From positions 29,490,611-29,554,610 of the forward strand of contig NC_092576.1 of NCBI RefSeq assembly GCF_037975245.1: a stretch of DNA of 64,000 bases, read 5' to 3'. This DNA is from Apostichopus japonicus (taxonomy: Eukaryota; Echinodermata; Holothuroidea; Aspidochirotida; Stichopodidae). The notes below the pieces were generated by a model. The model was not told the DNA's origin and searched no databases. It worked only from the letters and a program-made list of their open reading frames with translations. A program made the position numbers and the translations under genes. Of this stretch, positions 41,891 through 56,170 are shown piece by piece (within the stretch, counting starts at the first letter, position 1; every line of letters starts with the position of its first letter).

Positions 41891-43010
41891 AAGCAGTGCT
41901 ACCAAGTAATCATTCATTACATATTGGTAGAGCTTGTTTGCAATATTAGTGTCCTTACTGTAAATGGAATAGAGGTGACATGATATTGCAGCAGGGTTCC
42001 CACACTTTCTCTCTACTGCATGGGAACCAACTTCAAGGCTCTCACAGTACTACCGATTTTTCTCAAAGATTACTGTCAGTGACACATCACAAGACTTAAG
42101 ATACATAAATTATCCACACATAAGCAGATGCAAGTTTTCAAGAGCTGATGGTTAATTAATAACCAAATGTAATGACAACTCTTAATGAGACCAAACCCCT
42201 CTAATGTTTATAATCTTTGTTTTGAGGGATATGTATTATCATTTGATGTTTGTAACATAGCTTGAATATTTCACTGAGCCTCCCTTAACCTTACAAGTAA
42301 AACAGTTGTCCAACTGGTCGAAATTGTTCTATCCTTTAGGGGGTCATGGGTCTCCCTCCCTTCCAACCCCCCACCCCCATTCTGACACCATAAATTCGAC
42401 AAAACCCCTCAAACATGCACGGATAATGAGGGTGCATATCCTATGAGAAATGACATTTCACATTAATGATTGTCTGATGCAATTTCTTCAAATATATTAC
42501 TGCAGCATCGATATACTTTGTTTTTTGTTCTGCATAGCGCTGAGTAAACAGAATTTCTACACTGCTGGGCCATCAACAATTTATTTTGTAACATTGCCAT
42601 CAGGTTTACAGGAACGCTATTACTCAATGCAGAAAGGTTGAAATTACCGGCAGCAGCCACTGAATGTAGTTGTGAATATGCTGCTATATACAGATTGAGC
42701 CTTGGCCAGTCATATTGTAACTGTTGCAGTGGTCTCATGGATGTTCCTGAATAATAATTACTAACTTGCAGTACCAACTATCCATAGCTTACTCCTATAC
42801 TGCCATCAATCTGACATATTAAATGCACAAAAGTAGCAGTACAAAGCCTTGCATAAATCAGAGTAAAAGTACAAAGCCATGAGTATGATAACAGAAAAAT
42901 GTAGTAGAGCACAAGGTTTAGTGTAGTAAGAAAGTTCCAAAGTAACTATTCTGGAGAACAATGATCTTCTGAACATAAGTGGAAGTGCAGGAAACATGTT
43001 TGAAATGAAT
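41891..43010. other. Non-coding
   Basis: No gene or clear repeat structure seen. Open frames on either strand are short and motif-free. Confidence 0.5.
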
Positions 43011-43014
43011 ATTA

Positions 43015-43570
43015 CACTGTAAAAAATTTTCATGTCACGCGTTTAGTGTGACGCGTCACATTCAACATCAACCGTTTATAAACGAACACCTGCCGTTTAA
43101 AACTGAACACCACCGATTCTAACTAAACGTATAGCGTTTACTTCATTGTAGAGACGACGTGTAAAAACTAAACACTACGGTTTATTGAACCTAAACATAT
43201 AGTGTTTAGTTATGTCATTAATTTTGTGATGGGTAAAGAATATTTATTTAGTAAATAAGTTTGCAATTTCTGTATTTGTTTGATGTTGGAACATGTAAGT
43301 CGTGCTAATAAACTAAGATTTGTAGCGAAATACTTCTGTTTACCAACGATAATGAAAAATGACAGTTTGTGAAAAAGTGATGGTAACTTTAAAGCAGTCA
43401 TTCATAGCGTATTTATTCAACCAAAATTTAGTCTAAACACATATTTACAGGTGAATACCGGCATGTGGGATGATAAATATCAAAGTTTTCAGTACCATAC
43501 AGAAATGATAAACGGAGTGTTTATTCACGCTTCTGAGATATTAAACACTAGCGTTTATTACAATTGCGAT
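43015..43570. repeat. Left motif cluster of a proposed large transposon
   Basis: The cluster starts with CACTGTAAAAAATTTTC at 43015 and an inner GACGCG/CGCGTC palindrome. It then holds many short inverted words: CGTTTATAAACG at 43074, TAAACGTATAGCGTTTA at 43124, TAAACACT at 43169, AGTGTTTA at 43201, and TAAACACTAGCGTTTA at about 43543. The same words cluster at 59.5-59.72 kb. Multiple subterminal copies of a short word are typical of transposase-binding regions in CACTA/EnSpm and related elements. Confidence 0.6.
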
Positions 43571-43639
43571 TGACCTGTTGACCTCTCACTCTAAACTGAC
43601 ATTTTTTCTCACTTAAACGATTGTTTAAATTGTATTTGA

Positions 43640-44640
43640 AATACACATATATATTTTTTTCTATGTCCAGGCGCTAAAATGTCCGATAAGTGTTTAAAAT
43701 GTTACAATAAATTACGCGATCGACTTTATCTGGCACAGTGTATTATGCGCAAATTACGCGGGAACGCCATCTTGAAACAGAATCTGGCATCAACATCTCA
43801 GGCTTCGGTTCATTCCGCAAATACAAATCCAGAAATCCATCAAAATCGTTTGCTGTGTGAAATTTCGGTATACATATCTAGTTCAATTCATATTTCTGTT
43901 AATACCTGGAAAAAGAAAATACGACTTCATTGATAATATGTGACGTTCATATGCCAAAAAATTAATTGTAAAATTTCTAACGTTAGTTCGTTTAGGCCTG
44001 GGAGTCATGTAATAGGTTAACGTTAGACCTAGCCTGTTAGTAATAGTACTCTGCAAGGTTTCCACTGTCTGAAGAATAATAATTGTTTTACAATGATTAG
44101 CGGTGACCACGAACGTCAAAGATGTTAAATGCTTGAACATTGACCTTACGAAGTTAATTTTAGGCCTTGGCCCAAGGGGCCTAAAAATAATGAAAAGTTA
44201 CAACACAATTTGGTTTGTTGTGTAACTTAACAAATAACAGTAACACTGTACTAAATGCAACACTGTACACAGTGCCCACTTTTTGAACTAGGGTCCTAGC
44301 CCTAACAGTCCTGAAGTTGTAAAGCATTCTTGCTCACAACACACGCAATACAGCCTGGTTAGCCTTACACTAGGCCTTACTTGGAAGTGCATTGAGAAGT
44401 TCAGAATTTTTTTCATGTTTTCTGAAGGTAATTGAAAAAAGAGACTTAAATTTCAAATTTGAAATATTGCATTTTAATTTTTGCAGGATTATTTTTACCT
44501 GCTGTAGGCTAGACCTATTCCCGAGTCCTAGCTAGTAATATTGTGATGAACAAATACAGTAGGCCTAGCTAGGCCCTACCAAAGCGTCGTAATTTCTTTC
44601 TCCAAATTCTGTGTGGCTGAAAAAAAAAATTAATCCAAAA
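43640..44640. other. 5' flank of gene B
   Basis: An open segment after TATGTCCAGGCGCTAAA reads MSDKCLKCYNKLRDRLY from 43679, with a CxxC pair, and ends at 43931. It may be a leader or first exon of the downstream gene but has no recognisable family. GCCTAG-type words and AT-rich sequence follow up to the gene B start codon. Confidence 0.35.
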
Positions 44641-44645
44641 TAGCC

Positions 44646-47022
44646 ATGGCCTCATACAAATGCTCCATGTGTTTTTATTCTTCAAACAACAAGCACAGAT
44701 GGGTACAACACACTGTTCGATTACACAAGCATGATCCAAATTTCATTGTGTTCTGCAGCGTTGGAGAATGTTCTTATTCGACTAAGAGCTGGGGAGCATT
44801 TAGGGTTCATGTGTCGCGCAAGCATTCATACAATGATGAAGCTCAGGTTGAAATTGAAAATGATGACCAAAATGAACAAAGCACAACAAAGCAATTATCA
44901 ATGTGTAATGCTGCTTTCACACTTGCATTAGAAGGACAGCATAAGCTAAGTCAAAGAGCAATTAATGATGTTGTCTCCTCTACAGCAGTACTGGTTGAAG
45001 ACCATATTTCCATGTTTAAAGACAAAGTCAAAGAACAGTTGAGGGAGCGTGGATTACCAGATGATTTCTTAGACACAATTCCCTCTGAGCATCTCTTAGA
45101 CGAATTTGATAGTAATTACAAACGGGAAACCTTTTACGAAAAAAATCTTTCATTGGTAAATCCACAACCAGTGAAACATAGCTGAAGTTTCTTCACTGTT
45201 AATGGACATCTGATTCAAAAGGAGAGATATGGATACATTATTCCATTTGCTGATAGTTTAGCAAATTTGTTGGAATTATCTGAAGTTCACTATTATGTAA
45301 ACAACAATCATAGGAGTGAAAATGAATACATGTATGATATCTGTGATGGGGAATTTGTAAAACACAACGATCTTTTTATCAGAAACCCAAATGCACTTCA
45401 GGTCATATTAAATACAGATGACATTGAAATAGTAAACCAAATTGGTGCACACACTAAAAAATACAAGTTGAGTATGTTTTATTACACACTGGGTAACATT
45501 CCGCCTGAGTATCGCTCAAAACTTCATGCAATTCAGTTGCTAGCTGTTGCCAAAACTACTGACTTCAGGTCAGGTGGGCCTGGCGTGTTATTGGCCGATT
45601 TTATATCATGTGTGAATTCAATGGCAACTGGGGGAATAAATCTCAAAGTTAATCACACTGATGTTGTTGTTGAAGGGTGTTTGATTATAGCCCCATGTGA
45701 TACCCCAGCTGCCAACTGGTTGGGTGGTTTTAAAGAAGGTGTGGGATTTGCATATAAAGCCTGTCGACGTTGCACAGCATCTACTTTTGACATGAAAAGG
45801 TAATTTCTGGAAACAGACTTTAAATTACGGGAGGAAGCCGAGCATAGAGAGAGATGTAACCAGCTTGACAATCTAAGCCATGCTGCTAAGGTTTACTGGA
45901 GCAAAATGTGGGGAATAAATAGTCAGAGTTGCTTAATGTCAATAGAAGGCTTCCCTGTTTGTTCTGGACTTGTGCAAGATCCAATGCATTTGTTATTAGA
46001 GGGTCTTGTGCCATATGAATTGAAGTATATGCTATTTCTTTCACCACTGTTCATAAATATTTTACCTTAAAGTGGCTTAATTCTAGGTTGGCAGAATTCC
46101 CTTACAGCTACTTAGAGACAAAATCAAGGCCAGAGAAAATTTCTGCTAAAAGTTTGCATTAAGGTGGCCAAATTAAACAGACATCAGCATCATTTTTGAC
46201 TCTCTGTGGAACTCTCCCATACATTATTTCTCACAAAATTCCCAATGATGAGCCTAAATGGATTAATTTTTTACGGCATATCCAAATTACTTTTTTGGCA
46301 AGTACTCCAGTCTGTACAAAAACCACAGCTGGTATGTTACCTCAACTTCTATATGATCATCATATAGAATTGACCACACAATACCCAGGAGTGAGTATCA
46401 TTCCAAAGATGCACTATTGCTTGCATCTTCCAAGACAGATAATTGACTTTGGCCCACCAAGAAACCATTGGTGCATGAGATTTGAAGCAAAGTCAAAGTC
46501 AAAGTTGGAAGTGCTTTAAAAACCTTCCCAAGAGTGTAAGCACAAGGCACCAGAAATATATGTGCTACAAACGAACAGGTGTCAATGGAGGAAGGAAAGG
46601 AGGTAGTATTCAGTGAAAAATATCCAGAACTTCTTGAAAGATTAACTGAAACAGTAGAAATTGATCCAGTGGAAATAGCTGAGCCTGAGGGTGTAAAAGT
46701 CTATAACACAAGTAGTGTAACAATACTGGGCCATGAATATAGATGTGGTTGCTGTGTTGTTTTAGACTATGAAGATGATGTTCCAAAGTTTGGTATCCTG
46801 AAAGACATCATTATCAAGAAAGAGATGAAATGTTTTGTTGTTGAAGAAATGCTTATATCAAATTTTGAAAGGCATGCTTTATGCTACCAGCTGGAAAAAT
46901 GCAACACCTTATCACTTGTGCCTTATTCAAGCCTATTTTCAAAATGGCCTTTGAGCATTCACTTGTATGAAGGTAAATCAAGTGTTATAAACCAGTTTTC
47001 ACATGTCTGTGAACCTTTGTGA
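44646..47022 (+). pseudogene. Gene B: C2H2-headed 'MH-LLEG' family, near full length
   Basis: ATG at 44646 opens two C2H2-type fingers, CSMCFYSSNNKHRWVQH and CSVGECSYSTKSWGAFRVH. Then come a central region (LSQRAINDVVSSTAVLVEDH), an in-frame TGA at about 45183, YTLGNIPPEYRSKLHAIQLL, CDTPAANWLGGFKEGVGFAY and CRRC (45700-45765), and a TAA at 45801. In the same frame follow QDPMHLLLEGLVPYELK (about 45976-46026), then frameshifts near 46065, PYIISHKIPNDEPKWINF, PGVSIIPKMHYCLHLP and NHWCMRFEAK (46388-46496). The last part, 46579-47022, has CCVVLDYEDDVPKFGILKD. It matches a common uncharacterised multicopy family. I infer it is the transposase of the surrounding element, on position and on the conserved acidic/His boxes. 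Not intact here. Confidence 0.65.
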
Positions 47023-48251
47023 TTGTATTCATTTCCAAAATGTTATACAAATTATAAAAGCAGTCCTGAGAGATGGAGCATTAAAGGGAGTTGTGTGAAA
47101 TAACATGTACAGTAGTAAGGATTTGAACAAGTGCTCGAAAACCTGCAAGTGCTCGCTTTATTTGATTAGACTGTTTTCAATGTCTTGTAAGTGCTTGGAT
47201 TTGTGTATTTTACAATAATGTAATTGAGAAGTGCTTGAAATTCAGCTTGCATAATACTTGTACATTTGTAACACACTTCTTGCTTGCTGTAGAGTATCAA
47301 ATTTGCAATTTATTAACCAAGAGTTGCTAAATTTTTATGGAGATCATCAATGATAATGCAACTATTATATTTTAATAACAATTTTTTTTCCTGGTCATTG
47401 ACTATTCCTAGTTCCTAGCACATGTACATATGCCACCAAATATGGTGTTTAGTTTTTACTCACATGGCTCCCAGGCCTAATAGTGTAATACTGAATCAGT
47501 GAGTTGAAGTTAATTAATCTTCTCAATTGAAATCTAAATTAGCCTCGTTGTGATTGCCAGAATGCCCGTTTTCAAATTGTGGAATGTACATCGAACGCAG
47601 AAGAAGTGCGTCATCGCAAACAACTTACAGGAACTGAGAAATAAAGGTAAGGTATGAAAGTTTTTCTCTGGCTTTCTACTTACAAGAGTAGTGCCTCCAA
47701 TCAAATTTTTTTATTTAAATAACAGCCAATGTTGCCCAGGGGTTTGTGCTTGCTTTGGTTTTTGGGGACAGAAATTCCTCTGTTAGATTAATTAGGGTAA
47801 GGATTTTAGAATTTTGGTAAAAATACAAATGTTTACAAACAGCTGCAATTTATCAACAAATGTCATAACTGTGCAAAATTCATACATTTGCTTAATATAT
47901 TTCCTTTTGCAAATTTGAACACCTGATCCTAGCCAACAGCTCTTGGTTAATTTTGTGATACCATCTGATAATATGAGTGCTGCATACAAATACTGCTTGT
48001 GCGATTCACGCAATCCTGCTGCTAATGCAAACCTTAATGGTTCCAGTAAATGTGTCTTATGCATGGCTCAGCATATCTGTCTGTAATTGAATATCTAACT
48101 AAAAAGTTTTTAGTGAACATGTTTATTTAAGTTATTTCCTTTGTATGAAAATTTAGCCATTACTATATCATATATGAATTCTTAAGCTTAAGTGAATTGA
48201 CTAGAAGTGCTCGACAGATTTGATTATCAACCAACTGAACAAATCTGGGTA

Positions 48252-48464
48252 GTCAGATAACCTAGTGGTTAAGGCCTCATACTGTGCACCCCTGTGCTTA
48301 ATATGTGCATGGGTTGGAGATCCGCCTGACATTGTGGGTAAATTTTGGCTGGGTTTCTGGTTTTCTCCCACTTCATCCCTGTCATGTCATGACATTGTCT
48401 ATATGCTTTTTCTCATTTCTATATGACTAAAGCTGAAAATAAAGGCATGTAAGACAACAACAAC
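48252..48464 (+). mobile_element. tRNA-derived SINE, copy 1
   Basis: The tRNA-like head CCTAGTGGTTAAGGCC (A-box region) and degenerate B box GGGTTGGAGATCC are followed by a body with CGCCTGACATTGTGGG, TTTTCTCCCACTTCATCC and GTCATGTCATGACATTGTCT, and an ACAACAACAAC tail. It lies in intron 1 of the CIDE-N gene and is more diverged than the 57-kb copy. Confidence 0.8.
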
Positions 48465-49641
48465 TGAACAAAATTGTGTAGTGGAGGTAATAAGATTAAT
48501 ACATCCACAACCATTTATAATGAAGTTGTCCAAATTAAATGTTTGGTTCGGACTTCACGACCCAGGTTTGATTCATGATTTAAAGTTGAGTCATAGCAAT
48601 GACTTCAAATTGGGATTTGTTGTTTCCTCAACATGCTTGTATAAGATAAAAAGAATAGGGCAATAATAACTTGTGTTGGTGGATTTTGGGATTTTGCATT
48701 TGGAGAGGAAGCTGGTCTCTCTAAAAAGCTTAGTAGATTTGGTTTTTGGATAGGTGCGATCTTCAGTAATCAAAATCAAAGGGATACTTAAAATTTGTTT
48801 GTGCTAAAAAAAGCATGTGGGTGTATTAAAAGCATGGACGTTTACATCATTAAATACAGCTACAGTTTAAAGAGTACAGTACTTTTCAATGATTTGCAAG
48901 GCAGAATTCAAAAATTTATACAGGCATTGGAATCATTACTTTTCCCATACCGTACAAATTGCACGAGTGTTAAAATGCAAAAGGTAATTTGGATGGTGTG
49001 AAATGTTGGTTTTATTGATATAAATCATGTGTTTAAAGTGCTATGGACACGTAGGTGCAATTTAGGCTAAATATATTAAAAATCATGAAATTGAATAAAA
49101 ATTCATTCATTAAAAATTGATCATTTTAAACCCCTAATTTTAATATTTTATGCATATATTTGATGATGTTGTAGCAGTTGAATATGTAATTTTTTAATGT
49201 AAATTCTATGTTTTTGAATTGTCTAGCATTAGTTTTTTGAAAGAGTCCAGCAAAACTAATTATCAGAAGTTTTGAGTCTTTACCATACCCCCTATAAAAT
49301 TGTACCAGGATAAGACTTGTCATTCTTTTTGGAGAGTGTGATTTCAGAAAACATTTTAAAGAATTATATATAGATTTTAAAAACTAGCCTGCTCAGATTT
49401 TGAAGCTGCTTCGATTAATGTGAAAATTGCTACATGTCCATAGCACTTCAACAAATTAACAATAAGTGACAATATATCGATATTGGAAATTTCCCATACC
49501 GGCGAACCTAAGACTGTTGTTTTTAACATTTGACAAATTCCTTAAAGTTGGTCCCACTTAGGGTAAGGCAATTTAACATATAAAACAGAAAGCTACAGTA
49601 AGAGCCTATTAATGTTGTACGATTGTGTTTATATATTCCAG
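48465..49641. other. Intron 1 of CIDE-N gene, AT-rich
   Basis: No coding or repeat structure beyond the SINE at its start. The intron ends with the acceptor TATATTCCAG at 49632-49641. Confidence 0.45.
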
Positions 49642-52600
49642 GAAAACTGAAGCTTGGATTTCAAGGGGATAATTTTGCTGCAGTTCTTGAAGAAGATGAA
49701 CTGACATAGAGGAAGATGAAATCCTTGAATTTGCTGGCTCTACAATGATATTGCTACAAGAAGGAGAGAAGTGGACCGCAGTAGGCACGGCAATGATCGA
49801 CGAGCCTGAAAATCAACAAGAGACAGCTGGTCCTTCCACCGCATCTCCTACCCCTGCTGGCAATCCGTCACCTATAATACCTCCTGCAGTGAGTTCTCCA
49901 GCTCCATCTCCATCCATTTCAGGCAGTTCTCCAGCTTCTTCTGTTGCTAGTGCTCCTGTAGCTGTTTTATCGTCACAATCTACAACAACATCCACAAAGC
50001 AAGAGGCTTCAGTTCAGAAATGTGAGTGTTTGGTTCAGTAAAAAATTTGGTGCTGAAAATCTTGATTTTCACCTTTTCACCACCAATAAAAAAAAAATTT
50101 AATTGTAATAAATTACTTCGCTTAGTAAGTGGAAATCATGATTACTTTATGATTACTTTACAATAACTTTGATAACAAGAGTGAGCAGCAGGAAATATTG
50201 AAAAGAGGAAATAGGCATAGACCTTTGATAGCCGTAAGCAGTTGCAGACTTGCAGTGCAGTACCATTACGCTGAAACATGATATAAACCTAATCCTGGGC
50301 CTACAGTATAAAACATAATTTCTCATTGTCAAGACTCTCACATGTATCAAGTGTTACATTGAAAGTTTCAAAAATCGAGTAACTTTGGAAAGTTATTGTA
50401 AAGGATCATATTGTAATTTTAGCACAATAAATAACATTTTAGTTTTATTGCAATGTCGATAAGATTACATTTGTAACATTGCAAAGCTGCTGCTTGCACT
50501 ACATTTTGAGTTAAAATAATTGGTGATAGTATTTTATGTGTGTTGTTATAAAGTTTGTTTAATACCAAGTAGCAAACTGGTAACATATATTGAGCAGTAC
50601 ACCACTTTTTACTTTTATTGTAGCACGTACAGTTGTGTTTAGTCTGCCGGTGTTTTCCAGTTTGGTGGAGCAGCATTTGAAAGCTGGGACCCCTCAAGTG
50701 ATCTGCACCAGACTAGTTGCAGAATGTGCACATTACTGTATGGACACGGGGCAAATGCAATCGAGTCAAGATTATCAGATGTTGGGGAAAATGATGCATG
50801 CTATGTATCCCTCAATTGCAGCTGAAGGAGTTAAACCTTGGGTAAGAACCTTAGTCTGTTTATAGTTACAGTACTGTATCAGCCTCGGGGAAATTGAACA
50901 TGGATGTGCCCATAATTTTATGAGTGCAGGCCGTGTTGACATGACTTTTCAGCAGCCTTTGGTGGTTGCCTGAGCATGCTGTGAAAGTAATACTTCAAAC
51001 TGTCTGGGGTCCAGGGTCCTTCTTATGGGTGCTGGGTGGGGGTCTAGGGGGGAAAACAGGTGCATTTTTGCATTTCTGAGGTTACATAATGGATGAACAG
51101 AAATTTTTTTTTACTTTCTATGAGAAATTTGTATAAGAGTTTACCGGGATCAAATGAAAATATAGTGCTGGGCGAAAATGGCAATTTTTGAAAATGTGTT
51201 GGGCAGAAATGGCCATTGGCACATCCCTGTGGACAACACCCAGCAACTAATGTACTTGTAAATGTACATAGCTGCATAGATTATTGCAATGTCCTCCTTA
51301 GGGGGTGTTTTTTTCAAGGCTTGTCACAAGTAACAACAGTTATACTCCATCCCTTTATCTACTGCAAAATCTTAATTGCCTAGCTGTCTATATATTTAAT
51401 TAAATTGAATCCCCATTGAATTCCCTCTTAAAATTTTGCATAAGGCCATCCTAAAATTATTCTTGGTTTGGAGTAACATAGTGGATTGAAAAAACTTGGG
51501 TAGGTGGGTAGGCATTTTTTTTTGGTTTAACCAAACTTCAAAATTTTGTATACTTTTTACACACAGTAAAATGATTTGATTTTAAAATGACAGAATTTTT
51601 TTTCAGTAGGTAGGAATTTTGGGTAGGTAGGGTTACTCCAAACAAATAATTCTTTAAGGATGGCCGAATATTTCTACATTCAGCCTCTGCACAATGTCGT
51701 ATCTGTTCTCTTTTCATTCCATTTTTTTTTTCTACCAGCTCCAGGTTATGAAATTGATTAATGATTTATTGTATTATAGTATTTGTTAATGAATTTTTAC
51801 TTTTTTATTCATCTGTAGAGCCTCTTCACCTCAAACGTCAGCCAGAGGATCCGCCACATGCGCTGGCGGGAGAATAAGAAATCCAATCCAGGCACTGAAA
51901 AACGCACAGACAAGACCCCAACAACAACAGAAAGCCCCACCTTCAACAAAAGAAGAAAGCTAATGGACTCGTCTGCAGGACAGCTGGCAGAAGCTGAATA
52001 CCAGTTGCACCTGACGGAAATTCAGAAGGAGTGGCAGAAGCCAGCTGTCAAGAGGTCAGAGACACATCAAAGGCCTTCTGAAGGAAACGTTTCAAAACCG
52101 GCGCCAGTGGATAAGAAATTTACCAGATGCCACCATACGGCCAATTGTTGACAAATTTCCTTGTCTGCAGGATGGAACCTATGTAAGTAATGCTCTCATT
52201 TGATGATTGTAACTTCCGATTAATATTTTAAGCTTTTAAATTTTTTCCCTCTCCCAGATTAAACAATGGACAGATGTTTGTGTGGATTGATTCCACCAAG
52301 CTTTTAAGCATAAGAAAAGTTAGTGATGCCGCTACTTGACAAAGTTAATTACAAAGAAAACTATTTCATGCCAAATAAATACATCCAATTAATGACAACT
52401 TATATATAGGTATGACTATGACATAAGCAGTTGCATGAAATTTCTGGATAAAAGATTGAACTCGCGTGTTTCATTCATTAATTTTGCCGTGGTATACATT
52501 CCCATTTTAAAATCAACTACATTCATGTTGTGTTGCTTAATTTTCACACTTTTTACTTTCCATAAAATCACTATGATGTATTTTTTTGACAAATTTTGAT

Positions 52601-53560
52601 TTCTTGTTATTTGGAGACTTCTTTGCCTTTGTACTTCATGCCTTTTAAGGCCACTGTGATACCTCAAATTTTATGGCAAGAAAGATGGGGCATGCAGTCT
52701 GCTTTCTTTGAAAGTCGGGGCATGGCCCCGACTTTCAAAGCTTGTGGAGCTTGATAGCAATGGTATCTCACATGTACCTCTTGGAAATCTGATAACATTG
52801 TTATGTACCTCTTTATTATTTTCCTGCATATGAAATTGTTTCTCGGTTTGACAGTTTCCCCTCCTGCTCCCGCACACCAATTACCCAATTCATGTCTCTT
52901 TCTATTACAGCTTCGTTATGAGTTTCGTTTGCTGCTTGGTCTGGACCATTTTTCTGGACTCAAGAAGTCTTTGTCAGCTTTAGTGGAAGCTGTGGAATCC
53001 ATGATGAAACTAGAGCACCAATGGTGCAGAGGCTCGTACCTTTTCGAGCTGAAAAATGTAGGGCCCACAAAACCAATTTTGGGCCCATGAGGGATAGCCC
53101 CCCCCCCCCCCCTCCGTTAGCAGAATCCTGGCCACACCACTGGCTATAATTCCTATTTTCCCCCTTGAAATCCTATTTTACCCACTCTCTCAAACAATAC
53201 CATGCACTGACCTACCCTATTAAACTTTCTCCCCTCTACCTTAGCAGACATAACAAGCACTCCCTACAAGACATAACTTCACAAGCTGCCTACATACCTC
53301 AGGCTCAAAGACTTCTAAGAATCGGCAAGTGCTGATTGGCTATAGGGCTCTCATGCTTACAGTTCAACAGTTAATAACAACTCCCAGTCCTGCTTTAATT
53401 CCACTAACAGCCTCTGCAGAGCTTAACCACAAATGTAAACAAACACTGCAGACACTGGGAGACAAATTAAAGGAGCTTTGGCAAAAAGTGAAGGCTCAGA
53501 TTTTTTTAAACAATGGGGATTAATTGTAATTAATTGACTTTTGACCAAAATTTTTTAGGC

Positions 53561-54163
53561 ATCACCTTATTCATACACAATCCAACAATCATCAGTTCAA
53601 CTTTGAATATGATCCATCAAAATCTTGAGGAGATTGAGATATTTGAAAATATTACAAAGAATGACCCCCGATGACCCCCTAAATGACATTTGACCTCAAT
53701 TTTCCGAACACCCCTCGTAACTCTCATCCCAAGGAACGTTGTGACCAAGTTTCATTATAATTGGCCATACACTGTACGAACAGGAGCAATTTGAAAATAT
53801 AGGGCCGCGGCCCGGGCCACAAAAGACCCCTAGTTGATCTTTGATCTCAAATTCATGAACACCCTGAAGGTAAAACTACCATAGTACTATCGTGACAAAC
53901 CCTCAACATTGTACCATGGAATCTGTAGGAGAAGAAGCATTTTGCGTATCTCCACAAAATGGCCCATTACGGCCCACAGGTGACCTTTGACCCCAAATTT
54001 TCGACCATCTCTGATGGCCCTATATCAAATGGTCCTTGTGTCCAAGTTTCATGAAATTTCATCAAACACTGTGCGAGTGGGAGCGGTTTTACCAATTGTT
54101 GACGGATAGAGTGATAGACGCCGCACTGTAACAATAGCTCACACCAGCATGCTGGTATGAGCT
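53561..54163. repeat. Dispersed repeat with internal periodicity and terminal palindrome
   Basis: Several diverged subunits of about 140-150 bp share TTGACCxxAAATTTxCGAAC, CCAAGTTTCAT, CACTGTxCGA and GGAGC. The segment ends with a 28-bp palindrome (one mismatch pair) AGCTCACACCAGCATGCTGG followed by TATGAGCT (54136-54163). It lies in an intron-like position of the CIDE-N/SAMD3-like gene. Confidence 0.65.
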
Positions 54164-55086
54164 AAAAAACTGAAGAAGTAAGTATACCATATCAATTTTA
54201 ATTCAACACTTGGACTGTCAAAATACGTTCTTGTTCTGGGGTGTACAAGTCCATGCTAAGCAATTCCTATCATGAACTAACAAAATTAAATTTGTAGATT
54301 TTTCTGCCAGAAAATAAATACGGAATTATTTTGAGTGAAAATATGACAATGAAAAAGTTAACAAGCATAAAAATAAGGATATTTTCTCTAAAATCTGTCA
54401 TACTTTAACAATGTAAGGAGGAGTTTACTGTTTATGAACAAGTGAGCCCCAAAGGAGCAATAAAGTGTGCTAACTTTCTTCAGTTGAATGCCTCTGGACA
54501 TGGAAGTGCATACAGACAAACAGGTGTCTAACTGCCAATGAGGTTGTATCTTTTTAATGATTACAAGTTTCGGCAATAATCATGGCTTTTAATATTAAAT
54601 AAATACTCTTTGAAAGAATCTAATTGCACTTAAAAACTTCACTAAGTTCCACACAAGTTCTTTGTACATTCCTACAATGACTTAAAGAGGCTGACTCGTC
54701 TCATACAATTTTTTTTTATCCCATCCAAAATGAGCAACATTTTGGATGACATCACAATCCGCTATTTCTTACTTCTATCGCACACTCAATACTACCACAT
54801 ACAAATACACAGTGATCACAGAAAACATATTAAACCATGGACACTAGGCTCAAGCACCATAGGTGTGATCCGCGTGATTGGTCAGTGGAATACCAATGAG
54901 AAAATGCTGTTTGAATTATAAATTGAATAACTTGAGAGGAGTCATACCAAAATACCTCAAATGTTTTCATATTTCCTTTGTTAGGGGCCGGAAAGGATGC
55001 TGAAAGTTATTCAGTTCATTGAAACAGAGACCGCCTTTGAGAGAGGAAAGGGACGAAAGGCATCTCCTGTGGTAATAGTTAAACAG

Positions 55087-56170
55087 GTGAGAAAACATGT
55101 TATGCCATTATGGACGTGTATGTACTGTACAACCTAAGCTAAAAGGCTTTAAAATTTCAATAATCCCATCAAAATGGATGGTGTTTACCCATTGCAATGT
55201 CCAACAGAAGAATCTACTAGTCTTGCAGCAGACCTGTGATTTGATACAGTACAAAGATTTTGAGTGATCTGACCTGTCGTACATGACAAGCATAAATTAA
55301 CATAGAGCTGAAACTTCAATCAGTGAAATCAGCTTTAAGAACCAGTGCAGTAACTTTGTCATGTATCATGGGTGTATGTGTGATAGTGGTTGCAAACAGC
55401 TTAAAAAATTGTACAGCAGACTTGCGGGGAAGAGAAAGACTTGGGAGGTCTCCACCCTGGTACACTTTAATCAATGCTGTCATCATGAATGAAAGGGAAA
55501 TGCCAATATATATATTAAATTCAATCTGGATTTGCTTTCATAATGACACTTATGGTTTTCTTTCCATTCCAAAAAAAATAGTCAACACATGAAACATTTT
55601 TCTGTATAAAAATATATCATTTTGAATATTGAATAGGTTTCCACAAAAGTGATTGGTGTAGTGACTGGTATTTATAACAGTCATTTAATGACTGGAAAAG
55701 TGATGACAAAGGACATAGAGGCAGCATCACTTGAATTGTCATTTCCTTATGCAAAACCTTTGTTTTTTATTCAACTGTCAGTTATTTGAAATATTGTTTT
55801 TTAAACTTGGTCCAACCCTTAAAATAGTCATAATGCATCCATCCAGTCAAAATGTGTCCCTCTAACTATATCACAGGAATTTGCCAACATTTTGTCATTT
55901 GCCATAACTTGAAAACGTGGAATTTGATAACTGTTCTACTCAGAATTCCATGCTATTTCACATATCTTAATCTGCTAGCTGTCAATAGTTCTATAAGCAT
56001 TATTGCTTTTCAAAGAACACAAATAATATGAATGGCACTGGAACCTCAATGCATGTTTACACTATAGTTTACAACAAAAACTCTCCCACCCTATTCTTCC
56101 CCTCGTTGTTTTGTTATTAATTAAAATTTGCACCTGAACTGATACGTTATTTTTGTATTGTTTGTTTCAG
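55087..56170. other. Intron between last two recognised SAMD3-like exons
   Basis: AT-rich. A short open stretch after AATAG at 55637 reads VSTKVIGVVTGIYNSHLM but is not needed to keep phase between the flanking exons. I leave it unassigned. Confidence 0.4.
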
